A stretch of 6,475 bases of DNA from an uncultured Clostridia bacterium. Lineage in GTDB: Bacteria > Bacillota > Clostridia > Christensenellales > Borkfalkiaceae. The notes under the pieces are model-generated. The model did no database searches. It was not told the DNA's origin and saw only the letters and a list, made by a program, of their open reading frames with translations. The stretch lies in contig CALVZR010000072.1 of assembly GCA_944372565.1 (NCBI GenBank), forward strand, positions 1 to 6,475, written 5' to 3'. Positions 1 to 6,114 of the stretch are shown piece by piece. Within the stretch, counting starts at the first letter, position 1; every line of letters begins with the position of its first letter. Made by a program: the position numbers and the translations under genes.

Positions 1-493
1 CGTTTTCGTCGTAATAGATCCCCGCTTTCGCGTCGCCGTACGCCACAAAAACGTTGGGCGTGACGTAATTTTCGGCGCTGCCCGCCGCGATGACGATCGA
101 AAACCGGTTCGTTTGGTCGTTTTTATCGGCAAACGTGATCATCATCTCTTCAAAGTCGGCATAGTTGTTTACGTAACTGTTGCCGCTGTTGATCGGGCTG
201 TTATACGTTTCTTCCGAAAACGCGCGGAAATCGAGCACGAATCTGCCCGCAAAGGTATCCGAAAATGTGAATTTCGTTCCCGAAGCGGCCGCCGTTAAGA
301 GCACGCCCTTCCGCGGGTCGTCTATCCCCGCGCTTTCGGGCAATGCGGCATCCATAGAGATGCCGTTTTCTTCTTCAAAGAGATCTTCCCCCGCCGCCGA
401 CAACGGTTTCCCGACGGAAAAGAGCAAGGCAAACACGCACAGCAAAAATGTGAAAGAACAGATAACGAGCAATATATTTTTCTTTTTGGACAT
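1..493 (-). CDS. Secreted/surface protein with signal peptide, partial (3' end beyond left edge)
   Basis: The frame starts at an ATG (493-491) and stays open for 164 codons to the window edge, so the C-terminus is missing. The ATG lies 5 nt after the MalG-like permease stop, and AAAGGGG inside the end of that gene serves as its ribosome binding site. It is thus the fourth gene of the transport operon. Residues 1-5 are MSKKK, residues 6-27 are strongly hydrophobic, and LSAAG at 31-35 gives a plausible signal-peptidase I site after A34. There is no lipobox cysteine at a suitable place. An acidic linker (about 36-60) is followed by alternating polar/hydrophobic stretches (about 64-164, e.g. GRFVLDFRAFSEETY at 83-97 and FSIVIAAG at 131-138), which look like strands of a beta-sandwich. 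I do not recognise the family. By context it may bind or process the polysaccharide that feeds the importer, but that is inference. The gene is certain; the function is not. Confidence -1.
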   Translation of the reverse strand, partial: MSKKKNILLVICSFTFLLCVFALLFSVGKPLSAAGEDLFEEENGISMDAALPESAGIDDPRKGVLLTAAASGTKFTFSDTFAGRFVLDFRAFSEETYNSPINSGNSYVNNYADFEEMMITFADKNDQTNRFSIVIAAGSAENYVTPNVFVAYGDAKAGIYYDEN

Positions 494-498
494 TCCGT

Positions 499-1410
499 TC
501 ACCCCTTTATTCCTCCGAATGTGATATTTCCCATAAATTGTTTTCTGAACACGATAAAGAGCACCAGGCAGGGCAGGCAGACGATCATCGTCGCCGCCAT
601 ACGGACGTTCACGCTGGCGGTCGCGTTCGTGGACATCATCTGGAACCGGTACAGTCCCACCGCCGCCGTCGGCCAGCTGGGCAGATAGATGAGCGGGCTC
701 ATATAATCGTTCCATTGCGGCATAAACGCCGTGAGGAACATAATCGCGAACGGGACTTTGATCATCGGGAACATAATGGTCAGCAAAATGCGCCAATGCC
801 CCGCGCCGTCCACGGTGGCGGCGTCCATATAATCGTTCGGGATCGCCGCGAACGCCGCGTAATAGATCATCAGCGGCGCGGTGTTGAACCCGATGTTCGT
901 GATGAATCCCAGCCAGATATTGTCGTAAATGCCGATCGCTATCCTGAAAGAGATATTTGCGCCCACGCTGCCGACGATGGGGATAATCAGCATAAAAAGA
1001 TAGGTATTATAGATGATACTGCTCAGTTTGCACTTGTATTTCTGGCAGAGATAGGCGCAGAAACACGTGGACACCGTGGACGTGGCCACGTTGCCGAACG
1101 CATAGATAAACGAATTGAAGAACAACTGCGGCAGATAATAGCGCATATTGTTCACGACGACGTACAACTCCGAAAAAGCCAGCGTATAATTGCCGAATTC
1201 CCATTTTTTCGGCAGACCGTACAGATTCACGTAATAATCGCTGGGCGCTTTCAGGGAACTGATCAGCCCCCAGTAGATCGTGTAAATGAACGTTCCCGCA
1301 TATACGAGGAGAAACAAAAACATAATCACGGCGAACGGGCTTTTGAATTTCGCAAAATACTTTTTCACCCGTTTTCTGCCCGTCCCCCGCAAAACGACAC
1401 TCTTTTCCAT
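499..1410 (-). CDS. ABC sugar transporter permease, MalG-like (CUT1 family)
   Basis: This 303-residue protein is the usual length for the second membrane subunit of a CUT1 carbohydrate importer. About six hydrophobic segments can be seen (near 25-49, 97-121, 134-156, 165-190, 209-230 and 269-288). The cytoplasmic EAA loop that docks the ATPase lies at 196-220 and reads DAATVDGAGHWRILL followed by TIMFPMIK, a good match to EAA-x3-G-x9-I-x-LP. It is followed by QWNDYMSPL (232-240), a typical MalG-type stretch. The N-terminus is basic (GRKRVKKYFAKFK), as expected for the cytoplasmic side. The ATG at 1410 is 3 nt after the upstream permease stop, and GAGG in that gene's last codons acts as ribosome binding site, so the two permeases are probably translated together. 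Family and role are confident; the transported sugar is unknown. Confidence -1.
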   Translation of the reverse strand: MEKSVVLRGTGRKRVKKYFAKFKSPFAVIMFLFLLVYAGTFIYTIYWGLISSLKAPSDYYVNLYGLPKKWEFGNYTLAFSELYVVVNNMRYYLPQLFFNSFIYAFGNVATSTVSTCFCAYLCQKYKCKLSSIIYNTYLFMLIIPIVGSVGANISFRIAIGIYDNIWLGFITNIGFNTAPLMIYYAAFAAIPNDYMDAATVDGAGHWRILLTIMFPMIKVPFAIMFLTAFMPQWNDYMSPLIYLPSWPTAAVGLYRFQMMSTNATASVNVRMAATMIVCLPCLVLFIVFRKQFMGNITFGGIKG

Positions 1411-1413
1411 ATC

Positions 1414-2322
1414 TTAATCCTCGTTCGGCCCGTACTTGTTGCAAAGCCATTTCACGCCGAACGTGATCGGCGCCACCACCGCCGTGACGAGCAGGCTCGC
1501 GGCGGCGGAATACATCTGATTCGGTTTGTTGCTCGGATCTTTCATTACCATGGAAAACAGGTAATAATCGAAAGACCAGAGGGATCTGTCCGCGCTCGTA
1601 TCGAAAAAGGCGAACAGCGGCGGCCCCGACATAAACAGCCCCACCACGCCCGTGATCAGGTTCACCGAAAGGAAGGGCCATAACGCGGGGATGATGACGT
1701 GGATAAACTCGCCGTAACGGTTGCAGCCGTCTATGTAGCACGAATCGACCAGTTCGGGAGAAACGCCGCCCATAAAGCCGACCGACGAAAACACCCCGCC
1801 GCACATCCCCATCCACAGGGTATAGAACATCAGCGTGTAAAACGCGGTGTTCGGCATGGAGAGCAGTCCGTATTCCAGCCCGAACAGCTGCGCAAACGCA
1901 GGTTCCCGCACGAGATATTTGAACAAGCTCACCCAAACCATGCCGGTGATGATCGAGGGCATAAAGAGCAATATCCTGAAAAATTCCCCCCACGGCAGTT
2001 TTTTATAGATGTAAAACGCCATGATATAGCCCATCGCCATATTGATCAAACCGATCGCGTAATAGATCAGCGAAACCAGAAACGTTCTGGCGATCCCGCC
2101 CTCGGTCAATGCGCGGAAAACATCTATGAAATTCGCAAAGTTGTTCCAGTACGTCGTATCCGTTTTCACGTCGTATCCGAAAAAACCGAGCCCCACCGTA
2201 TTGAGCAGTCCCCCGCAGGTAAAACCGATGAAGTTGATGATCGGCAGCGTCATGATGCTGAAATAAAAACCCCATTTTTTCCAATCGGTTTTTTTGTTTT
2301 TAAGCGCGCGTTCGTTTTTCAT
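1414..2322 (-). CDS. ABC sugar transporter permease, MalF-like (CUT1 family)
   Basis: This 302-residue inner-membrane subunit pairs with the MalG-like protein downstream. Hydrophobic segments lie near 18-45, 78-104, 115-136, 159-183, 210-233 and 271-291. The EAA loop at about 190-216 reads ELVDSCYIDGCNRYGEFIHV followed by IIPALWP. The Asp-Gly core and the I-x-P end are kept, but the usual EAA triplet is DSC, a degeneracy common in first-permease subunits. I start it at the ATG (2322-2320), not at the TTG one codon upstream. The ATG shares one base with the TGA of the binding-protein gene (TGATG), a layout typical of translational coupling. Only a weak GGGAT-type ribosome binding site precedes it, consistent with reliance on ribosomes finishing the upstream gene. 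The N-terminus is lysine-rich and cytoplasmic. Substrate unknown. Confidence -1.
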   Translation of the reverse strand: MKNERALKNKKTDWKKWGFYFSIMTLPIINFIGFTCGGLLNTVGLGFFGYDVKTDTTYWNNFANFIDVFRALTEGGIARTFLVSLIYYAIGLINMAMGYIMAFYIYKKLPWGEFFRILLFMPSIITGMVWVSLFKYLVREPAFAQLFGLEYGLLSMPNTAFYTLMFYTLWMGMCGGVFSSVGFMGGVSPELVDSCYIDGCNRYGEFIHVIIPALWPFLSVNLITGVVGLFMSGPPLFAFFDTSADRSLWSFDYYLFSMVMKDPSNKPNQMYSAAASLLVTAVVAPITFGVKWLCNKYGPNED

Positions 2323-4022
2323 CAATCCAATCCCGTGATATCAACCGTTTTGTAATATTCGTATGTATCGGACAAATAATATTCGGGCGTCCAATGCTGC
2401 TGGAAAAACACCTTGAAGGGATTGGGAATCCCCCTCGAATTCGAGAAGTTCCATCCCGCATAGATCAGGTTTTCGTTGTATTTGCCGATCGTGCTGTTCG
2501 GCATACTGAACATCACGTTGCCGTCGTAAACTTCCGCCCGCTGTTTTTTGTAATACGAAAGCGAATCCGAATCGGAAACGTCGATATCGTAATCGTAAGG
2601 GATAACGCATCCGTTGTCGGAAAGGATCTCGGCGCCTTCATGGGAAAACATGAATTTCAAAAATTCGATCGCCAGTTCGGGAACGTCCGTCGATTTTTTC
2701 GCGAACATCGCCATGGAGCCGGTGGTGGAAACGAACTTCGTTTCGTAGGGCGTTTCCCGATCGTCCGGCAGGGGGATGGGCATAATGCCGAACCGCCTGT
2801 TTTCCACGCTGTATTCCTCCCCGTAATTTTTCGCCATATCTTCAAACACCCAGGAGGCTTCCTTTTCCCACCATCCGCCGTCGATCAGCATGGCAACCCG
2901 TCCGTCCGTGACCTGCGGCTCCACCACGGAACGCAGGAAGTGTTCCTGCGCCGCCATGTGCGATTCCCCCGGCCCCACGGAATACGGGGTGAAATTGCGG
3001 CCGTTCGATTCGTCCATAATATCCCGCGCGAAGCACAGCGCGTAATATACGCCGGGCTGTCTTTGCAGTTCCGCGATGTTCGCCCACGTTACGGTTTCTT
3101 CCGAGCAGATCGAAAGCATTTCGGTTTCCGAAAACGAACCGTACGTATGCGGCGCCAGATTTTTGAATTCATCCATATCGATCAGATTCACGCTCACGCC
3201 CGTCGTATCCAGTTCCGGGGCGTAGTTTTTCAAAAACTCTTCCGTGCCGTCGAAATAGCCCTTCACGACTTCCGAAAACTGCTGAAAATACGCATCCCAG
3301 TAATCCCCCGTCCAGGTAAAGGGCACGCAGCTTTCCTGCTTGATCCTCTGCAACAGGCTGAAAAACTGGGAATAGGTGACGGGCAGGCCGTCGTCGTACG
3401 TACCCGTTTGGCCGTCCTGCCCCGCGGATTTCACAAAGCCTTCGCCCACGTCCGCGGCAAAATTCCCGTCCTCGTCCATCCAGAAACCGTAATCGTCCCA
3501 CAAATCGACGTCGTAGATCATCTGATACACGTCCACGATATACGGCAGCGCGTAATATTTGCCGTCGATGTTGTAATACGAATCCAGTTCGTCGAACATC
3601 CTGTCCGCCACGCTTTTGCCGTCCACCAGCTGTTCCGCGACGGCGGAAATATCGAGAAGTTTATCTTGCCGCACGAAATCGTGATAGGTTACGCGGTCGA
3701 TCACGAACACGTCTTCGTCCATGGTGTCCATGGTGGAACCGAGAACCGCGGGGTCGTAGATCTCCTTGCCGTATTTCGGCATCAGCTGTACCCCCGTTTT
3801 TCCCTTTTCGAAAGATTGGTCTTTATACATTTCCTCGAACTTCGCCTTAACTTCCGTAAACCATTCCGTACCGAAGCCGCCGTTGTAGATGCCGACGTAA
3901 AGCTGCGTTCTGTTGATGTCCACAGCCTCCCCGTCGGGAGTGGGCTGGCAGGCGGTGGCGGAAAACAACGTTGCGCCGCAGAGCAGACAGCTGATAATTA
4001 GACTTAAAATTTTCTTGATCAT
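2322..4022 (-). CDS. Extracellular sugar-binding lipoprotein (family 1 solute-binding protein)
   Basis: This is the first gene of the operon: a 566-residue lipoprotein that would capture the substrate outside the membrane and deliver it to the two permeases. The signal peptide is MIKKILSLIISCLLCGATLF, and ATAC at 22-25 is an acceptable though not ideal lipobox (A rather than L at -3), so C25 should be lipidated. Family hallmarks are YYALPYI (156-162), GRVAMLIDGGWW (374-385, the strand before the hinge) and ELAIEFLKFMFSHEGAEIL (449-467) near the C-terminus. It is clearly longer than the common 400-450 residues. The extra length seems to be in the middle (about 170-330), including an Asp/Gly-rich loop GQDGQTGTYDDGLP (201-214) and aromatic patches (FTWTGDYWDAYF, 235-246) suited to stacking on sugar rings. 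A GGAG ribosome binding site sits 7 nt before the ATG. The role is confident; the ligand is unknown. Confidence -1.
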   Translation of the reverse strand: MIKKILSLIISCLLCGATLFSATACQPTPDGEAVDINRTQLYVGIYNGGFGTEWFTEVKAKFEEMYKDQSFEKGKTGVQLMPKYGKEIYDPAVLGSTMDTMDEDVFVIDRVTYHDFVRQDKLLDISAVAEQLVDGKSVADRMFDELDSYYNIDGKYYALPYIVDVYQMIYDVDLWDDYGFWMDEDGNFAADVGEGFVKSAGQDGQTGTYDDGLPVTYSQFFSLLQRIKQESCVPFTWTGDYWDAYFQQFSEVVKGYFDGTEEFLKNYAPELDTTGVSVNLIDMDEFKNLAPHTYGSFSETEMLSICSEETVTWANIAELQRQPGVYYALCFARDIMDESNGRNFTPYSVGPGESHMAAQEHFLRSVVEPQVTDGRVAMLIDGGWWEKEASWVFEDMAKNYGEEYSVENRRFGIMPIPLPDDRETPYETKFVSTTGSMAMFAKKSTDVPELAIEFLKFMFSHEGAEILSDNGCVIPYDYDIDVSDSDSLSYYKKQRAEVYDGNVMFSMPNSTIGKYNENLIYAGWNFSNSRGIPNPFKVFFQQHWTPEYYLSDTYEYYKTVDITGLD

Positions 4023-4058
4023 CTTTTTCTCCGTAAATTTTGAATTTTTAACGATTTT

Positions 4059-4087
4059 ATCTTATCACAATAATTTTGCAGTTTCTA
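4059..4087 (-). promoter_or_regulatory. Candidate promoter of the sugar-transport operon
   Basis: On the minus strand TAGAAA (4087-4082) is followed after 17 bp by TAAGAT (4064-4059), with a TGTGA stretch just before the -10. Transcription would begin near 4052, leaving a leader of about 30 nt with the GGAG site of the binding-protein gene. The -35 matches the consensus at only four of six positions, which fits a promoter that needs an activator such as the neighbouring AraC-type protein. The surroundings are very AT-rich, so a chance match is possible. Confidence -1.
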
Positions 4088-4091
4088 TATA

Positions 4092-4123
4092 TAAAATAGA
4101 TTAAAATTAGATAATAAATTGAT
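4092..4123. repeat. Three phased AT-rich direct repeats upstream of the operon promoter; possible activator site
   Basis: On the plus strand TAAAATAGAT (4092-4101), AAAATTAGAT (4103-4112) and ATAAATTGAT (4114-4123) repeat with a period of exactly 11 bp, about one helical turn. They end directly upstream of the candidate -35 of the transport operon, the usual place for AraC-family half-sites. A small dyad TCTAT-N7-ATAGA (4084-4100) overlaps the -35 itself. In such AT-rich DNA the similarity could be chance, so this is a tentative operator. Confidence -1.
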
Positions 4124-4152
4124 ATTTCAGCAGATTCGCCCGCACGCAAGCA

Positions 4153-4182
4153 AAAAGGCGATGCTTTGAGCCGTCGCCTTTT
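4153..4182 (-). terminator. Intrinsic terminator after the AraC-type regulator gene
   Basis: The arms AAAAGGCGA (4153-4161) and TCGCCTTTT (4174-4182) form a perfect 9-bp stem, extendable by a T:G and a G:C pair to an 8-nt loop. On the minus strand the stem is followed by a T run, 25 nt after the regulator's stop codon. Because both arms end in A/T runs it could work in either direction. It isolates the regulator transcript from the transport operon promoter. Confidence -1.
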
Positions 4183-4207
4183 ATAATGGATTTTTATAAA
4201 TTTCCGC

Positions 4208-5074
4208 TTATCTTAAATAGATATTTCTGTTTCTGTATTCCCGCGGGGAAATGCCGTAGGTTTTATGGAAAACTTTATCAAAATAATTGACATTGGAAAA
4301 GCCCACCATTTCGGCAATTTTAATGATCTGCAGATCGGTGGAATCGAGCAGATTGCACGCATAATTCATTTTGAGGCCGATAAACACGTCGTTCGGCGTT
4401 TTTTTGTACTTCTTTTTGAACTGGCGGATGAGGTGTTCTATGCAATATCCGATCTCCCCCGAAAGGTCTTTGAGCGTTCTGCCCATATTTTCGGGCTTGC
4501 GCATAATCTCTATAAATTGATCCACAACGTCGTTTTCCTGCCTGGAATTTTTGAATTCAAACAGCATTTCCACGAAAATTTTCACGATCAGCATGCGCAG
4601 AAGTTCCTGCTTTTCCTTTACGTCGTAAGCCGAAAAACTCAAAACGCGGTTCACGATCATTAAAACTTCCTCGTGTAGCCTTTTGTTTCCGGGAAGGTAC
4701 AGATTGGGTTCTGTCAATAATTTATCATATAAATGCGGATCGATATTATCCACCACGCTTTTCAGCCAGCTTTCGCGGATCTCGAAATTATAATATTTTA
4801 TACTGCCGCATTTATATTTTTTGATAAAATGAACGTTGGCGGGTTTCACCAAAAACATATCGAATCCGCTCATGATGATTTCGTTTCCGTCGATCGAATT
4901 GATCAGCGAATTTTCGCACATCACCATGATCTCCCAGTAATTATGCGAGTGGATCTCCGAAAAATCCGACGTTTTATAATAAAACAATACGTCGATGTCG
5001 TCCGGCGTGAATTCTCCGTCCTGCGGGAAATCCTTTTTATAATAATCCAGAAACTTAAATTGCGAGATCTTCAT
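4208..5074 (-). CDS. AraC/XylS-family transcriptional regulator with N-terminal cupin sensor domain
   Basis: This 288-residue protein probably senses a sugar and controls the adjacent importer operon. The N-terminal half (about 25-110) has a cupin-like core with IHSHNYWEIMVMCE (41-54), the metal/ligand-pocket signature of AraC-type sensor domains. The C-terminal domain (about 184-285) carries two helix-turn-helix motifs. The second, IIKIAEMVGFSNVNYFDKVF (250-269) followed by HKTYGISPREYR, matches the AraC family signature closely. The start is set at the ATG 5074-5072, which has GAGGGG 3 nt upstream. The same frame stays open to an ATG at 5164, but that extension covers the -10 and -35 of the gene's own promoter and reads as low-complexity basic sequence. 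The gene points the same way as the transport operon but ends in its own terminator. It is probably the local activator; ligand unknown. Confidence -1.
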   Translation of the reverse strand: MKISQFKFLDYYKKDFPQDGEFTPDDIDVLFYYKTSDFSEIHSHNYWEIMVMCENSLINSIDGNEIIMSGFDMFLVKPANVHFIKKYKCGSIKYYNFEIRESWLKSVVDNIDPHLYDKLLTEPNLYLPGNKRLHEEVLMIVNRVLSFSAYDVKEKQELLRMLIVKIFVEMLFEFKNSRQENDVVDQFIEIMRKPENMGRTLKDLSGEIGYCIEHLIRQFKKKYKKTPNDVFIGLKMNYACNLLDSTDLQIIKIAEMVGFSNVNYFDKVFHKTYGISPREYRNRNIYLR

Positions 5075-5077
5075 ATA

Positions 5078-5083
5078 CCCCTC
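5078..5083 (-). promoter_or_regulatory. Ribosome binding site that fixes the regulator start
   Basis: GAGGGG on the minus strand ends 3 nt before the ATG at 5074. No comparable site precedes the in-frame ATG codons at 5164 or 5152. Its GGGG could pair with the CCCC loop (5108-5105) of the leader hairpin just upstream, which would hide it from ribosomes; that pairing is a suggestion only. Confidence -1.
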
Positions 5084-5091
5084 ATAAAAGG

Positions 5092-5133
5092 CCGTTGCTT
5101 TTTCGGGGAAAAAGCAACGGGGACGTCCCCGTT
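5092..5133. repeat. Two overlapping palindromes in the leader of the regulator mRNA
   Basis: The first palindrome has arms CCGTTGCTTTTT (5092-5103) and AAAAAGCAACGG (5109-5120), a perfect 12-bp stem around a 5-nt loop. The second, AACGGGGACGTCCCCGTT (5116-5133), is a perfect 18-bp palindrome that shares 5116-5120 with the first, so the two cannot form fully at once. Both fall in the predicted 5' leader of the AraC-type gene, between its predicted transcription start (about 5134) and its ribosome binding site. The element may be a mobile REP-like repeat or an attenuator. No other copy is present in this window. Confidence -1.
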
Positions 5134-5140
5134 TTGTTTT

Positions 5141-5169
5141 ATCATAGCGCATCGGAGCAAACAAGTCAA
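5141..5169 (-). promoter_or_regulatory. Promoter of the AraC-type regulator
   Basis: On the minus strand TTGACT (5169-5164) and TATGAT (5146-5141) are separated by 17 bp. Each hexamer matches the sigma-A consensus at five of six positions, which is strong. Initiation is expected near 5134, at the edge of the palindromic leader. The -35 lies 19 bp from the -35 of the divergent esterase promoter, so one bound regulator could affect both. Confidence -1.
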
Positions 5170-5188
5170 TTATTTATACAATTATTTT

Positions 5189-5217
5189 TTGCTTTCTGTT
5201 TTCGTTTCGTATATAAT
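5189..5217 (+). promoter_or_regulatory. Promoter of the esterase gene
   Basis: TTGCTT (5189-5194) is followed after 17 bp by a perfect TATAAT (5212-5217). The expected start site (about 5223-5225) falls within a run of nine A residues (5219-5227). The leader of about 58 nt ends in AAGGAAGAGG (5261-5270), 11 nt before the ATG, a rather long spacing for a ribosome binding site. Confidence -1.
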
Positions 5218-5281
5218 GAAAAAAAAATCGCGCCGTTTTTTCTCGTGACGGGCTGCGAAAAAGGAAGAGGGACACGCGAAA

Positions 5282-5998
5282 ATGATTTATGAAGACGTTT
5301 CCTACGGGAAAGAAACAGAGCAGAAAGCGGATATCCGCGTAAAAGAAGGGGCGCAAAAAACCGTCGTTTACATTCACGGCGGCGGGCTGGACAGCGGGGA
5401 TAAACGGGACGCAGCCGCATTTCTCTCCGCATTGCAGGAGGCGGGGTATTCCGTGATCTCCGTAAATTATCGGCTGTATCCGCAGGCCGTTTTCCCCGAA
5501 TATATCAAAGACTGCGCCGCGGCGCTGCGTTTCGTTTCGGAAAATGCCGGAAAATTCGGCTATGCGAAAAATTTCGCCGTGATCGGCAGTTCCGCCGGCG
5601 CATATATCCTCTTGATGCTGCTTTTCGACGAAAAATATCTTTCGGAATACGGCGTCTCCCGCGACGACTTTGCGGCGTTTTTGGTAGACAGCGCGCAGCC
5701 GACCACGCACTTCCGCGTTCTGGAGGAAAGGGGTATCGAGAGAAACGCGATCCGCATCGACGACGCATCCCCTCTCTTTTTCCTGAAAAAATGCAAAACG
5801 TTCCCGAAACTGACCATCGTAACCTACGAAGATGATATGTTCTGCCGCAAAGAGCAGAATATGATGTTTTCAAAAGCGCTGGAAAGCTACGGGATAAGGC
5901 ATAACTTTTGTATTCTGAAAGGCGGGCACTGCGCGGGAGAATATCCCGACGAAAACAACGAAATACCGCTTCTCGCGCTGCTGAAACGCGATTTCTGA
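5282..5998 (+). CDS. Alpha/beta hydrolase, HGGG-type (acetyl)esterase-like
   Basis: This 238-residue cytoplasmic enzyme has no signal peptide or membrane segment. It shows the features of hormone-sensitive-lipase-like esterases: an oxyanion-hole motif VYIHGGGLDSGDK (29-41), the strand VISVNYRLYP (58-67), and the nucleophile elbow GSSAG (102-106) with S104 as nucleophile. D184 or D185 (TYEDD) is the likely acid and H216 (KGGHCAGE) the likely base, so the triad looks complete. It is shorter than typical 300-residue members because the N-terminal cap is nearly absent: HGGG begins only 32 residues in. Small members of this group often hydrolyse acetyl or feruloyl esters on plant carbohydrates, which fits the sugar-uptake setting, but the substrate is inferred. 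It is divergent from the regulator gene. An acetyltransferase-like gene follows after 178 nt with its own promoter. No convincing terminator follows, so read-through is possible. Confidence -1.
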   Translation: MIYEDVSYGKETEQKADIRVKEGAQKTVVYIHGGGLDSGDKRDAAAFLSALQEAGYSVISVNYRLYPQAVFPEYIKDCAAALRFVSENAGKFGYAKNFAVIGSSAGAYILLMLLFDEKYLSEYGVSRDDFAAFLVDSAQPTTHFRVLEERGIERNAIRIDDASPLFFLKKCKTFPKLTIVTYEDDMFCRKEQNMMFSKALESYGIRHNFCILKGGHCAGEYPDENNEIPLLALLKRDF

Positions 5999-6114
5999 AA
6001 CGGTTGCGCGTTTCGGTCCGATTTCAGCCGTTGTTTCTGCCGGAAAACGGGGCGGCGCAGGGCCGTTTGAAGGGTGCGGCGCGGTTTCTTTTTCTGCCCG
6101 CGGCGGGCAAACAC
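5999..6114 (+). other. GC-rich spacer between esterase and acetyltransferase, no gene seen
   Basis: This stretch holds several weak dyads: GAAAC/GTTTC (5997-6001 with 6010-6014), CCGTT/AACGG (6028-6032 with 6046-6050) and TGCCC/GGGCA (6095-6099 with 6105-6109). A T-rich stretch TTTCTTTTTC lies at 6085-6094. None has the stem-then-T-run form of a good plus-strand terminator. No start codon with a ribosome binding site or coding-like frame was found. Confidence -1.

Noticed and set aside
113..524. Plus-strand small frames at 113-298 and 180-524
   Set aside because: They are antisense to the signal-peptide-bearing partial gene, which fits the operon spacing and has a ribosome binding site.
2323..2325. 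TTG as start of the MalF-like permease, one codon upstream
   Set aside because: The next codon is ATG and overlaps the upstream TGA by one base, the usual coupled arrangement. TTG would add only one residue.
538..4001. Long plus-strand open frames (538-1683, 1699-2355, 2394-4001), up to 535 codons
   Set aside because: They lie antisense to the permease and binding-protein genes. Their proteins are rich in His/Arg/Asp with no family motifs, and no ribosome binding sites or promoters precede them. They arise from codon bias of the true genes.
4265..5248. Plus-strand frames opposite the regulator (4265-4663, 4733-5248)
   Set aside because: They are shadows of the AraC-type gene, whose two helix-turn-helix motifs and cupin signature make the minus strand clearly coding.
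5216..5248. Short upstream reading frame ATGAAAAAAAAATCG ending at TGA before the esterase
   Set aside because: Its ATG overlaps the -10 hexamer, so it lies upstream of the expected transcription start and would not be in the mRNA.
5174..5873. Minus-strand frames opposite the esterase (5174-5710, 5505-5873, 5560-5817)
   Set aside because: The plus-strand frame has a complete esterase motif set. The antisense frames are arginine-rich and lack plausible starts.
5997..6014. GAAAC/GTTTC dyad at the esterase stop codon as a terminator or catabolite-repression site
   Set aside because: No T run follows and the bases do not fit the cre consensus in its central CG.
6095..6109. TGCCCGC/GCGGGCA dyad as a terminator for the esterase
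   Set aside because: On the plus strand it is followed by AAACAC rather than a T run, and the realistic stem is only 5 bp. The T-rich stretch is before it, not after.
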